From: Engraulis encrasicolus
Lineage: Eukaryota; Chordata; Actinopteri; Clupeiformes; Engraulidae
Direction of reading: 5' to 3'
Length of the DNA stretch: 64,000 bases
NCBI RefSeq assembly: GCF_034702125.1
Contig: NC_085875.1
Span: 49,837,007 to 49,901,006, forward strand
The number at the start of each line of letters is the position of its first letter. Position 1 is the stretch's first letter. A program made the translations under genes and the position numbers. Under the pieces are notes generated by a model. It was not told the DNA's origin. It saw only the letters and a list, made by a program, of their open reading frames with translations, and did not search any database. Shown here piece after piece: positions 23,282 to 34,048 of the stretch.

Positions 23282-24672
23282 TCACGTTATTAGCACAAAA
23301 TGCGTGTTTTTTAAAAAAAATGCAGTGAGTTTAAAAAATCAAACCAACTGCCATTTGGAAGGGCAATGGTGCTTTTCGTTGCGCTCAGAGAGAGTACAGG
23401 ACAGAACGCGTCTTTCGTAATTGCTTTGCAGTCGTGTGCATTTGATAAACTCTGACACGGAAGTTCACTGCTTTGTGCCTTGACGGTGAAGCTGGTATCG
23501 AAAAAAAAAGTCCATAATTCACCTAAAGGGTGAACCCATAAGCGCATGATTCACCCAAACGGTTTTATTTATTTATTATTTGTCAATGTTTAGATTCTTT
23601 CCCACATGCACATAATGCTGAAATGGCGTGATACTAAAGGTTGTTAGGCCTAATAAATGTCTGGTAATTTGTAATGTAGCCTACTTCATCTAGGCTATGT
23701 GAAATTTCAAATCATAGCCTATGGTTCTTTTCCAAATCCAAGAATGATGATAAGCTTATTATACCCTAAACTGCAAAAAATAAAGCCATGTCTCGCCATT
23801 TTGCTGCCTTGCTGCCTGCCACAATATTTGGAGTGTCCATGATGACCAATAAACAAAAAGTACATCCTCGGGGGGCGTTGACAGGCTAGGAGGAGGCCAG
23901 GGGGGCGTTTGGGGGGGGGGGAATGGCATAGTTGGAACTGGCATAGAGGGACGCATCTGTTGTCCGCCTGTCGGCCTTGTTACTGTATCTCTTGATGAGC
24001 CAATGATGAATATAGCATTGGTCAGTCTTTAAAAAAATATTTTGCACCAAGTAGCACAGCAAACAAGCAGCACTACAAGCTAGCTCTCAAAGCAATGCCT
24101 AATTTGCAGCAGGCACATTATATGCAACAATGCCACAAATGATGCCACATACAGCAAGCTTTCACAAAGAGGAAAGTGTGCAAGCATGTAAGTAGTGATA
24201 GACTAGAAGCATTTCCAGAAAAAGGCCCTTTATAAGGGTGTTAGAAGCATTTTTTAGTAAAAGTTGGGAACCTAGTTTTCTAAGACAATTAGAGTACCCT
24301 GAATTCAGCTAGCCTGGTTCCCAAGCTGAATTTTGAGTTTTTGACCATGAAATGGGCAAAAAACAAAATGGCCGCCGAAATTCTTGATTTTGGGCAGAAT
24401 ACGTAGAAGGTACCACTTATTCATGGAAATAAATGTGCAATGCTCACATATTTGCATTTATCATGTATTCCTACACTTACACAAAGGCAAATTGTCATGG
24501 CAAAAAGATAGAAAATACTATAATTATGCCGTTCTAATAATAAGATATTCTCGTAAACTGGTATTCAATAGCAATAGCCTCCATGAAGCACATTATCATA
24601 CAAAATTGTCATTCAATAAGATTTGGAAAGAAAAAGAGAGGCAAAGAAGATAGTATTATCTAAAAGACTAAA

Positions 24673-24952
24673 TATTGGGACATGAATATGTCCCCTGTTC
24701 TTTGAAGGAGATGATTGAGCCATCTCTATGGGAGCGCACTCTCAGCTGTACGATTAGCTGAAGACCTTTGCAATCACGCCAAAGGTCCAATCAACTGTGT
24801 GGGCAGGATGTCCACTTTGTCAAAACCGAATGGTTGCGCGCAAATAAGCCACTTTGATGCCAAACATCTCTTCGGCTGTCGGCAATAAGGTTGTCTTGAG
24901 AGATGGCTCACTCATCTCCTTCAGAGAACGGGGACATATTCATGTCCTAATG
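24673..24952. mobile_element. MITE-like inverted repeat inside family X copy A
   Basis: Left ATTGGGACATGAATATGTCC..GAAGGAGATGA..GAGCCATCTCT pairs with right GAGATGGCTCACTCATCTCC..GGACATATTCATGTCCTAAT, about 50 bp per arm. The same structure occurs in copy B (about 43770-44045). It was therefore part of the family before the copies separated, or is itself a piece of the DIRS remnant next door. Confidence 0.6.
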
Positions 24953-24976
24953 GTCTCTTTCAGTCGAATCGATCGC

Positions 24977-25335
24977 ATATCTATGGGAGAGTTACAATCA
25001 CTCCTGATTGCTGGTCCAAACTAGGCAGAACTCCAAGAGCATGAACCGGACAAAGGTGGCAGGGTTGGCCCAACCAACCGCTCTGCACACCTCTGAAACT
25101 GCTGCACCCTTGAAGAGAGGACAAGATGTAGAGACCTGCACTGGTAAAGTGAGCCCTAATCTGAGCCGGGGGTAGGCGACCCTTGGACTCATATGCCAGG
25201 GCAATGGTTTGAACCAACCATTTGGAGACCTCTATTTCAAAACTGTGAGCCCTTTAGAGGGCTTGATGAAGCACACAAACAGTTGCTCAGTGTTCCTAAA
25301 ACAGTGAGTCCTGTTCATGTAGATGGTAAAGCGTG
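24977..25335 (-). pseudogene. DIRS-type tyrosine recombinase C-terminal remnant
   Basis: Minus-strand frames give VQTIALAYESKGRLPPAQIRAHFT and, after a shift, STSCPLFKGAAVSEVCRAVGWANPATFVRF. This is the pattern around the catalytic Arg/His and Tyr of DIRS-group recombinases (AHS/T-R, then W-x-T-F-x-R-F). The expected Arg after AHFT is not readable in frame, and a frameshift splits the domain. No RT/RNase H is present between this and the gag-like part at 25770-26411, so the DIRS element was internally deleted. A matching remnant lies at 44173-44421 in copy B. Confidence 0.7.
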
Positions 25336-25769
25336 CACAGGGCACAAGTTGTGTTGTCACCTCTCTTCCACGGATCTGAAAGGTGTTATGCAAAAGCAGT
25401 TTGGAGAGGCCCCTCTTGGAGGGGCTTGAAAGGGGCCCCACACATAGCCTCCAGTACTAGAGAGATATCCCAGGAGGGTATCGTCTGATGTAGCACGGAG
25501 CGTAAGTATCTAGTGGATGGGCACTCAGAGTGTTGGAACCGAATCCTACTTGGCACGATGAAATCGCTGCAAAGTAGACTTAAATGGTAAAGCCTTGTCT
25601 CCCCCCCAATAAGTCTTGTAGGAAGGACAACACCATCGGTACTGAACACTTTCGCGTTGGTCACACTAGCGTTGGAAGACAGACCACTTCAGGTTATACA
25701 GTGTCAAAGTAGATTGGGCCCTGGCCCCTTAAATTGTTCTGATAACGTTATCCAGAAAAACGGTTAGGT

Positions 25770-26411
25770 TCAAATGTTCCCTTGCCAGACCCATAGGGAC
25801 AGGTGGCCCCTGGGGTGGGGTATGTCCTCCTCCTGGTCCGTTGCCAGACTCGAACCTACAGGAGAGGGGAAAGTAGCAGGAGGGGCTGAAGCCCCTATGC
25901 TCTCAGCTGAGGCCCCTGAGCCCCGTGGGCTAAGGGGGGACAAACCCTGAGAAATCTCGCTTCCTTGCAGGAGGGGAAAAAGGGAGGCGTCAGGCGAAGG
26001 CGCTCGTGGTGCATTATTCAGGACTTTTGGAGCGCGCCATGCCTGGTGACAGGGTACGCTTTCGTGCCAAGCACAGTGGCCTGCGGTGATGCCCAAGGGG
26101 CTCCAAGGCAGCTGCTCGAGCTGGGGAAGCCACATCAGCCACTAGGGTGGTGGTCAGTACTGTATGAGATTCTCTGTGGTGGCAGGGAGTTGGGATAAAG
26201 AGTTGTCCACCTTAGGCGGGAGATCGAAGCACTTTGCCAGGGGGGAGTCAGAGTCTGGCTCCACTGAAATTCTTTGCCAGCAGTCGACCATAGTCAAGAG
26301 AACAAAGGGACAGAGCAGGCTAGAACTAGTCAAGCTCTCGTAACTCGTGTCCTTCAGGGTACTCGTGACCTCAGTCAGGAGACGTGAGTCCAAGGAACCG
26401 GGCACGCACAA
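25770..26411 (-). pseudogene. Probable DIRS gag-like ORF remnant
   Basis: Two minus-strand frames (26411-26154 and 26135-25770) are rich in Ser, Pro and Leu and lie upstream, in transcript order, of the recombinase remnant. That is the place of the DIRS first ORF. Copy B holds the same sequence (45242-44714). There is no diagnostic motif, so the label rests mainly on position. The intervening 25336-25769 has only repeat-like sequence. Confidence 0.4.
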
Positions 26412-26632
26412 ATGTTTGTAAAGAACTTTTACTCTGTATTGTTTCTAATCTGCCGTGAGTAGATTCCGTCACTGTGAAGTTTCTTGCTGCCATGGGGAGG
26501 ACACTGTACATTTCATATGTTTGATCTGCAATGTGTGATCTCAGGTTAAAAGAGAGTGTCCACCTACACAAAGCTGGGGCTGTCTCGGTGATCACAATTA
26601 TGCTCTTTTATTGCCTGTGACATTTACCCACT

Positions 26633-28214
26633 TCATAGCCTGATCAGAATCTGGCTAAACTTGTGATCTAATCTTTTGACCACAAAGTGGCATTTTTGGA
26701 ATTCAGACAAAATGGTTCTGGAAGCTGACTCATCAAGTAGATACAATGGGCCCCATTGTGCATAATTAAGATGGCCATACCGCTTAAAGTAGGGCAACAT
26801 TAGGCTGAAAGAGTGAAAATTCAGATCCCAGGTAGCTTCACGTTGTTCTCTTGTGTATTGCAGCAGAACAGTAACCATATCCATAACCATATCCATATAC
26901 TGCCACCAGTTCACATCATCAGATTGACTCTCAGCAATATCATGCAGAAGATTGCTGTCCTTTTCCTGATACTGGAATGAAATCAGTTCACTAATGTCTG
27001 AGGATCATCACCACGAGCCATCCTAGCAAGACAGGTAGAGAAGACTTGGCATGAGAAGACCCTAAAGGGATTGCAGAGTAAACTTGTGTGCCATGGCTTT
27101 GTTGGATGCCTTTCCTGCCAGAACAAGTTCAACAGGGCCTTATCCAAGCAATCCACCATCCATACATTGGTCAGTCCAGATCCATTCATATGTTCTCCTA
27201 TGGCCTTAAGGAAGTTGGTTGACAAGTTAAGTCCTCCTAGGCGAGGTATTCATCTGTTGTTCTATTCTGAAATTGCCCACTTTAACTCTTTAAGTCTGCA
27301 GTACAATGCTTGGTCAACTGTGATAACTGTTCCTGTCCAAAATGTTAAGATATGACAATGCATTTGTATTCAAAGTATCAAAACGTGTGCAGTAGCGAGG
27401 ACTATTGGCAAATACCCCGCAGCAGTCTGTTGTTCCTTTGATGACAGTGACTGATTGAACACTGACCAAAAAGTCTTCATGTCTAAGTTTTGACAGTGCA
27501 AGAAGAAAGCTAGATCCGTAGCCTTTGCTTGTCTAGCATACTTATGCTCCTCTCCAGATTTTCCAAAGCATGATTAAGCAATGGGTGCTGAAAAAGTTGG
27601 CTTGAATGTCCTATGAGTAATCCAGAGAGGATGTAGCTCCATCAGGGCATTTGGCACATTTAATGTATGTCTAGTAGACACCTCTATATCTTTAACAGAA
27701 TCATCAATTGGTTGGCCTCTCTGCCATGCTGCCATTTGTATTGCATGGGAAGTATTCTTCCCGTCAAGTGTTTCATCCAGGATATCAATGTTATCACATG
27801 TGTAGTGGATGAATTTATCTGCCACAATGTTTGTTGGAATAATGGCACCACTCTCGTGGTTCAGTGTTTTAGAGTGCTCTCAGCTAAGGAGGATCTGGAC
27901 TTGGAGGACCTGGTCGTAACTCAGACAATGACCTGCCTGATTGAATAGTCATATTAGGTATTTTACCCAATAGCTTGATGAAGAGTACAAGCAAGACTGA
28001 CATGTTTCGGAGTCCATTTTTTGCCATCACTGACACAATAAACAAGGACTTCAGCCTCATTCAGAACTCTTCTTTGAGGAAGTTTTTCCTTGCCACCAAT
28101 TCCATCATCTTCAAGAGATGTCTGGCCAATAACAACCAGGCTGAGTAGCATGTATAGACTATCTGGAATGTATGAAATAGTATCTGATACGATGTGTAAA
28201 ATATGTCTGAACAT
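26633..28214 (-). pseudogene. Uncharacterised transposon protein of family X, fragments
   Basis: Minus-strand blocks in order: (1) 28214-27963, ending WTPKHVSLACTLHQAIG; (2) 27825-27574, FIHYTCDNIDILDETLDGKN then SHAIQMAAWQRG; (3) 27225-26983, TNFLKAIGEHM..LTNVWMVD; (4) 26914-26633, with LNFHSFSLMLPYFKRYGHLNYAQW and FVVKRLDHKFSQI. The same order of motifs (P-KH, DN-D--ETL-G, LP-F-Y-H-NY, F-V-R---F--I) is familiar from large multicopy hypothetical proteins of fish and cnidarians. I do not know a named superfamily. Frameshifts separate the blocks. Copy B repeats block 2 with few changes but lacks blocks 3 and 4. Confidence 0.6.
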
Positions 28215-28723
28215 TTTTCAAAATTTACTTTATATGTAATATCATGGTGTCATCTAGCGATTTCTGGACAGTTTTCAGAAGGGCCAATAGCAACTTTCAA
28301 TGATTTTTTGGAAACACTAAATACTTCACATTATGCAAAGTATTTCTAAAATACTTACATCAATTTTCTTAACCATATAAACACACATAGGCTACAAATA
28401 TCTTATTAGAAAAGCTAAATATTTAAAAACGTTTAGGCTAACACCTAGCCTACAATATTAGCATTATTAGCATTCTAGAAGCTATTTTATATTTTTTAAA
28501 ATCCTCTATAGTAGATACATTCATCAACAAACATTAATGGGACACAAAATGTTAGAAAAGAGCATTTATTTCCAAGTACAGCAATACTTGGTAAAAATGC
28601 TCTGTCAAAAATAGGGTATTTTGGCAGCCATTTTGTTTTTCAAATTTAACTGTCAAAACCTCAAAATTCAGCTTGGGAACCAGTCTAGTTGAATTCAGCA
28701 CACTTAAATTATGTTAAGTACAT

Positions 28724-28754
28724 AGAAGCATTTTTTAGTAAAAGTTGGGAACCT
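28724..28754. repeat. 31-bp block, inverted relative to copy B
   Basis: Reads AGAAGC..GGGAACCT here, but at the same place in copy B (47955-47985) the exact reverse complement occurs while flanking bases match. The same 31 bases are in direct orientation near both left ends (24243-24273 and 43353-43383). Confidence 0.95.
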
Positions 28755-29382
28755 AACATTCACAAATATGAAAAATGTGTCTAGACTATGATGGGAAATT
28801 TGAAGCGAGGCTTCGAAGCGTGCTTCGAACAAAAGTAGGCGCAAAATCTGAAGCCTCGCTTCGAGGCGTTTGACGTCAAGAAATACCACGTGACAATGCC
28901 AGATGAGGCTTCACATTTTGCGAAGCGCGTGGACGTGTCATTGCGCGCCGCTACCCAAACAAGCTTTCTGCGCCTCGGAGCACTTGTCAAGTTTTCAGAT
29001 TGCGTTTGTTGTGTGAATGTTGAGACTGGATATGTAGTGACTTTGATTTGGTTCCACTATACAATAAATTCAGCTCATGCCGTAGATTGACCCAAATGTC
29101 CAAATATGATATGCAATTCCCTTTTGATGTAGATTTTCAAAGTGAGACGCTCCCGAAGACGTGGTGGAAAATTGTTTTAGTTCTAGGCCTAGGCCTACCT
29201 TGAGCTACCATAAACGAGACAGCAGTTATGTCAGCAATTATTTGTAGTCCTACTCAACTTCATAGCTAGACATATTTTATTTAGCCTATTTTAATGGTTT
29301 TTGTGCGGGTTTTACTGGGCTTCACAAGTTGTGTCATGTTGACGACAAGAAGGAAACTTAGCTCTGCTGTGTAAGCAGTCAC

Positions 29383-29455
29383 ATGGCTGGCGCAGTGGTT
29401 AAACTGTCCGACCTGAGTTCTCATGATCATTGGTTCAAATCCTCGTGGTAGCGGT
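29383..29455 (+). other. tRNA-like sequence 1 (A- and B-box)
   Basis: TGGCGCAGTGGTTAA fits an A box and GGTTCAAATCC fits a B box about 50 bp later. The acceptor stem is poor, so it is a tRNA-derived piece (SINE head or pseudogene), not a working tRNA. Confidence 0.45.
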
Positions 29456-29533
29456 GTGATGATCAATTAAGATTTTTAATTTCGCAGGGTAGCCTTCTGT
29501 CAAACCTGACTAAATAAACAATGAAATTATCTG

Positions 29534-29600
29534 TGAGCCTGGCCTAGTGGTGAAGGCGGCAGAATGCTACCTTTATCATTGTGAGTTCGAATAGGCCTAG
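29534..29600 (+). other. tRNA-like sequence 2 (A- and B-box)
   Basis: TGGCCTAGTGGTGAAGGC resembles an A box and GAGTTCGAATA a B box. It lies about 150 bp after the first tRNA-like sequence in the same orientation. The stems do not close well. Confidence 0.4.
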
Positions 29601-30149
29601 TGGATAACTGATATTTGTTAGAATCTCTTGAATTAGGCCTACATTTCATTCATAGGCCTATAATGTGACTCTATTCATTATATTTCTTTCCGGTTTAATT
29701 GGCTGCTGTTGCGTTTATGGCCCACTCCCGGTCGCGCGCCGACCTCCACAAAATGATGCTCTCTCTCTCACTTCCACGATAACACATGGGTCAGCGTTAA
29801 ACTTGATTTGAGTGTTCCACAATCACGAGTCATTAATTCCATACACACACCCCATCATATTTATTGAAACCAACGGAACGAATACAAATAAGACACAAGA
29901 TTTGTTTTAAAAATGAAATCAATGCCTGCCGTGTCATTTATTGCACACCAGATGGCGCCAGTGAGAAATGAGGCTTCGAAAAATGCTTCGAATGCTTCGA
30001 ACCTTTTTGCCTGAAAGCCTCATTGGTTCAGGAAGCCTCATTTGCCCATCACTACATGTAAGCAAGCTTGTAGGCAAGCAAGTGCTATGCTGTGCCATGC
30101 AGGCCAGCCAGCAGGCAGACAAGCATCTGAAGTGTTGATAGTGCAGATT

Positions 30150-30485
30150 TATACTTATGAACGGCGTGACGTTTTCCATGTGCGTTACGCCCATTTATGG
30201 GGGAAAACAACCCATACAAGTCAACTGGTGATGTTGGGGTTTAATATACTAAAGATACGGACCTTTTGACTAGCGTTGCTCACGCGAAACATGGCGAAAA
30301 TGTGTTGCGTTGCCGGCTGTTGAAATAATAGAGCCAAACAGCCGTGACTGAAGCATGGACTGTGTTCATTTAGACAAGCCGATGTAGCATGTAAGTTGAT
30401 GAGCCATTCGGTTTGTTTTCACCCATAAAGGGGCGTAACGCACATTTACGAGCAAAGTACCCGGATGGCCGTTCATGAGTATATA
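30150..30485. mobile_element. MITE-like element with TATACT..ATGAACGGC ends
   Basis: Left TATACTTATGAACGGC..GTGCGTTACGCCC is mirrored on the right by GGGCGTAACGCAC..GCCGTTCATGAGTATATA. About 330 bp, no coding capacity. Target duplication not clear. Confidence 0.65.
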
Positions 30486-30895
30486 CAGGTGCAAGAGTAC
30501 CATGTGACCAGAGTCATCAGGCCCTTGGCAGGTGACGCCCGTAATTGAATAATGGCATAACAGCCCTACTCAGGTGAGACCAGGCACTGATTAGCAGATT
30601 GGTTTAGATGGGGCTGCTTGTTGCAAGAGTGTTACAAGTTCTTAAAATGTTTCAGCCATTCACACTTTCATCACTATCAAAATGCATGTGCTACTCACAC
30701 TTTGCTGCATCAAGCACTTTTTAAGTATTGTAGTTTCCTTAGAAATTGTTTCATCATGCTTGATAGTATCAGATAATCTTTAACCAGTCAGAATGACTTC
30801 AGTTCTTCAGGTGGTATTGAAGTTTGATGGTGATCACGGACAAGTGGAGGATGAATGGGTTTCAATGGTGCTGCCTAAAATAACTTGTTATTTTC

Positions 30896-31261
30896 TAGAG
30901 ATGCACCGGATCCGGTTCTGGTTCCGGGTCCGGCAGGATCTTAAGCAGTGGATCCGGTATCCGGCATGTTACCTAAAAATCAGGGTCTGGTGCATGTCTA
31001 GCCTAGGCTTTTCAGTCTTTCACAACCCCAATCACTGCATGGAGTGAAATCCCTTTGGAAGCGGCTATTGCAGGCAGTGTGGCAATAAGCCAATGAGTCT
31101 AAAAAATAGTTTGCACCAACGTAATAAAAATGGCCCACGTGTGCGAGTAGACTATATGTTTCAACCCTTTTGTAGGATCCGGTATCCGGTTCCGGCAGGA
31201 TCTTAAGCAGTGGATCTGGTATCCGGCAGGATCCTAAAAATCAGGATCCGGTGCATCTCTA
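30896..31261. mobile_element. Non-autonomous hAT element, 366 bp
   Basis: Perfect inverted ends TAGAGATGCACCGGATCC and GGATCCGGTGCATCTCTA, with repeated GGATCCGGTATCCGGC words inside. Flanks TTATTTTC and GTTTTTTC (6 of 8 alike) may be the decayed target duplication. Confidence 0.75.
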
Positions 31262-31639
31262 GTTTTTTCCACAACGGCGAATACTGCTATTGTGCAGTAC
31301 TTACTGTTTATGCTCAATATGTGACTCAAAGTAATATTTTCACAGTAGTTGTCTGTTTTTCCAAAAAACAGTAGAATGCTGTTGCAGAATTGCCGTAAAT
31401 AAACAGCTATTTGATACAGTGTACTTCATAGGGCCACGTCTGGCAGTCATCTTGGATTCGGACGATGAAAGTACTGGTTAATGATTTACGAGTCACAGAT
31501 TTACTCATCTACAGTATATCACTTGACTACAATGCATATTTCATTCTTGCTGTGTAGCCAATCTTTCACAGTTTCCCTGAAGTGGAGGTGGCTGCATTGT
31601 TGGCCATTTTGGATTTTCTGATAGAACAAATGGCGAGAT

Positions 31640-32203
31640 TCACAAAATACATGCAGAAATGGATTCACAGACCATGGAAACATGAATAGACACCAGAATT
31701 ATAGTTTTGGCCCTTCTAGATCAGGACATAATACAGTTTGTGGTTGAGGGGAACACATTTGGCGGCCATCTTGGATTTGCACAATTAAACAAATGGTCAG
31801 ATTCACAAAATACATGCAGAAATTGATTCACAGACCATGGAAACATGAATAGACGCCAAAATTATAGTTGTAGCCCTTTTCGATCGGGAGATATGACAAT
31901 TTTTAGTATAGGGGACCACTTTGGCAGCCATCTTGGATTTGCAACATGAGATAATGATCTCTAAGTCACCATAAATCTCCAACTTAGGCCAAAGAAAGTG
32001 ATCTTTGAACAATTTCCTCCAACATAGGACTGGTTTTAGGCATTCTGGTGGCCATATTTAATTTCTGGCGGCCATCTTGGATTCCGGACAACTTTTTTGA
32101 CGGCGCAAAAGCTTATTTTGATCGGTATGGTCCAACGTACAAGAATCCATTGAGAAAACCTTGACAGGAAAACGTTGCGATTATGTCCCGGCTCGGACCG
32201 GTC
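31640..32203 (-). repeat. Right inverted arm of the 16.5-kb structure
   Basis: Reverse complement of 15727-16260 with very few changes. Two subrepeats 163 bp apart share ATTCACAAAATACATGCAG (31638 and 31801). GGCCATCTTGG cores repeat at about 31765, 31927 and 32071. Confidence 0.85.
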
Positions 32204-33137
32204 TATCTACTCAACTCCAGCTCACATCAACATACAGTCGGTCCCCCTACAATGCACACCCTTTACCGAGGTAATGCCACGTCATCCACCTCGGTACGTA
32301 CCGGGCCTAGCTGCAGTGTACCCAAACAACCGCCGGGTGGCACTTGGGAGCGCTCGCTATACGCTTTACCACGTGGTAGTCTCTCTCTCTCTCTCTCTCT
32401 CTGGCCTACAGCTTACCTATTGCAGCTCTCCCGTGTGAGCTTGGACGTCCAAAATGTTTATTACCATATGGAATATTTTACGATGCTGACGGCATATTAA
32501 TATATGCTCATATTCACCAGCACGCACCGATTCAGCGGATAACAACATGCCTATAAATTGTGTGAGAACACCTCCAGGAAGTAGGAAGAGTCATAAAAAG
32601 AATAGCCTAAATAATGTAATGAATTTTCTTTTTTTTTTTTTAAATGATGATCGGATGAATTGCATTAATGTGCAAGCTCTGACAAAATGCAAATTGAGTG
32701 TAGCCAGAAGCCATACCGATTATCGCATCGCAAGATTTGAAACGTCTAATATTGCAACTTCAGACTTGTTGTCTGGCTGTGGATACTTTTTTCGTTTGGT
32801 AAAAATTACTGAGAGTGCAATACACCTCACCGCAGTAACCTAACAGCGCTTCGTTTGAGCGTGTAAGCGTTGGCTATTTATCTCACATCGCCAACAGCTG
32901 GGGCGATAACCTAACCTACACTTCCCTAATGAATTTAATGTTGTCACATTGGCAAAAATTAGCAAGCGACTGATATTGCTGTTTTCGTGCTCAAATTAAG
33001 TGTAACCAACTGTCGGGTTATGTGTCGCAGGTGAGAAAGTGCGCATTTTTCCAGCGACACCTCTCCTTGTTACCAAATACCCTGGAGAGTACTGTACACC
33101 ACAAATAGGCCTACGCCAAGACACAAATATTGAGTTT
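32204..33137. other. Unassigned intergenic stretch with a short TC microsatellite
   Basis: TC tract at about 32380-32402 and a T run at 32629-32641. Nothing else recognisable. Confidence 0.6.
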
Positions 33138-33428
33138 TAAAATAATATTTATTAACTAACAGAAATCTAAAAGAGTCCCGGGGCACCCCAAATATATACA
33201 AGTCCGAAATTCCAAATTTCCTTGGAGATCCCCCCCACAGTCATCCGTTCCGAAGGAGGCGGAGGAGCGGTGGCCAGGTGTCCATCCATTGCGAGGCTGG
33301 GGAGACAGGAAGAGCTTGGTGACAGTAGTCTTGATTCCATAGGCAGTCCAAATGACACTCACTTCCATAATTAAGTAGGCTACGCAGGTAATCGCTGCAC
33401 TTATTCCACGTGATTTACAAGACTGCAC
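33138..33428 (-). other. Possible 3' exon or processed transcript, minus strand
   Basis: A 90-codon minus-strand frame (33428-33156) includes a hydrophobic stretch (ISAAITCVAYLIMEVSVIW). Just after it a minus-strand AATAAA occurs at about 33147. The protein is not recognised, and a second frame is open over the same DNA. It could equally be part of a degraded element. Confidence 0.2.
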
Positions 33429-33566
33429 TCGCTAGTCTAGGTTAAACGTTAGGGGTGAAGTTGCACAGCACTCGCACACGGCACGGCTCACTGCAAACAA
33501 TGTGTGCTGCGATTCACCTGGGTAGGCCAGCGGTGTTAAAAGTGAGTCCAAGTACAACTGGGTTTG

Positions 33567-33593
33567 GAGAGAGAGAGAGAGAGAGAGAGAGAG
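33567..33593. repeat. (GA)n microsatellite
   Basis: About 13 GA units. The surrounding stretch 33430-34010 shows no gene. Confidence 0.9.
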
Positions 33594-34012
33594 GGGAAAT
33601 ATATGCTGGGAAATATATGCAATGTCATCTCATAATCATGGAGTTCCTCATGCGATTTCATCTGGGTCAGTCAGAAATGCATGCACCTTGCGCACCGGGA
33701 AGTGTGTTTTTTCAAACAAGAAAACTGGTTCATCATATGCATGGCTTAAACTGACTTTAATGTTTGCCAACGTGCTATAGTTTTCCTCTCATAATAGCAC
33801 CTGGCGACTGTGACCACAGTTAGATGACCTCGCGCGCGTAAACCCATTAAAATATAGCCTAGCCTTCTGTGGCTATTCAGAGCAATATGAACCAATCAGG
33901 TCGGCGTTGCTATTAAGCAAAATACATCCCTGATGTCTACTTAACTAAAATAAGATGCATTTGTCTAATATTTGGAGACATCGCCTTGCTCTTTCTGCGG
34001 GGAATTAAGCGC

Positions 34013-34048
34013 CTCTCTCCCTCGCTCTCTCTCTCTCTCCCTCTCTCG

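Larger units (their letters stand above)
24199..28788 (-). mobile_element. DNA transposon family X, copy A
   Basis: A 4590-bp element also present at 43309-48019. Ends are TAGACTAGAAGCATTT and (reverse complement) TAGTCTAGACACATTT, with looser inverted similarity about 180 bp inward. Flanking direct repeat TGA (24196-24198 and 28789-28791) is a 3-bp target duplication; copy B has TAA. It carries minus-strand remnants of an uncharacterised protein and of a DIRS element, plus a small MITE. A 3-bp duplication fits several superfamilies (PIF/Harbinger, CMC, Academ, Zator); I cannot choose. Near the right end a 31-bp block is inverted relative to copy B. Confidence 0.85.
24193..30054. mobile_element. 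hAT-type element (about 1.27 kb) split by family X copy A
   Basis: Ends TAGTGATGGG..AAATTTGAAGC and GCCTCATTTGCCCATCACTA are inverted. An exact 8-bp direct repeat CATGTAAG flanks the whole (24185-24192 and 30055-30062). Only six bases of the left end remain before the 4.6-kb insertion; the rest is 28792-30054. GAAGCGAGGCTTCGAAGC-type palindromes lie near both ends. No transposase is seen. Two tRNA-like sequences lie inside. Confidence 0.85.
22283..31430. mobile_element. Inverted-repeat element interrupted by several younger insertions
   Basis: Left end ACACTCTAAGAAAA and right end (reverse complement) ACACTGTATCAAAT. Both are followed by related words (ACGGCA, then TTCTACTGTT). Sequence of the 16.5-kb structure reads on from GGAGATATCCT on the left to ACTTCATAGGGCC on the right, supporting an insertion at this point. 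Without nested elements the core is under 3 kb. No transposase was recognised. Target duplication is unclear. Confidence 0.45.
15727..32203. mobile_element. 16.5-kb structure bounded by long inverted arms
   Basis: The sequence from 15727 (GACCGGGCCGAGCCGGG..) inward for at least 530 bp is repeated almost perfectly in reverse at about 31640-32203. Both arms are built from about 162-bp subrepeats containing CCAAGATGGCCGCC. TATCT flanks both outer ends (15720-15724 and 32204-32208), a possible damaged target duplication. The interior is filled by younger insertions. The original core is about 16.3-18.0, 21.7-22.3 and 31.4-32.2 kb and has no clear transposase. It could be one large non-autonomous element or two opposed copies of a repeat. 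I see no capsid or polymerase genes that would make it a Polinton. Confidence 0.55.

Noticed and set aside
28890..29090. Small ORF in the hAT element as transposase
   Set aside because: 66 codons with no hAT motif; GC-rich DNA keeps the frame open by chance.
15727..32203. Polinton/Maverick-type giant transposon
   Set aside because: Long inverted ends and size are suggestive, but no polymerase, integrase, ATPase or capsid-like ORF is seen, and the interior is explained by nested elements.
33156..33428. Host membrane protein exon
   Set aside because: A hydrophobic stretch and a poly(A) signal are present, but a second frame is equally open and no family is recognised; kept only as a low-confidence note.
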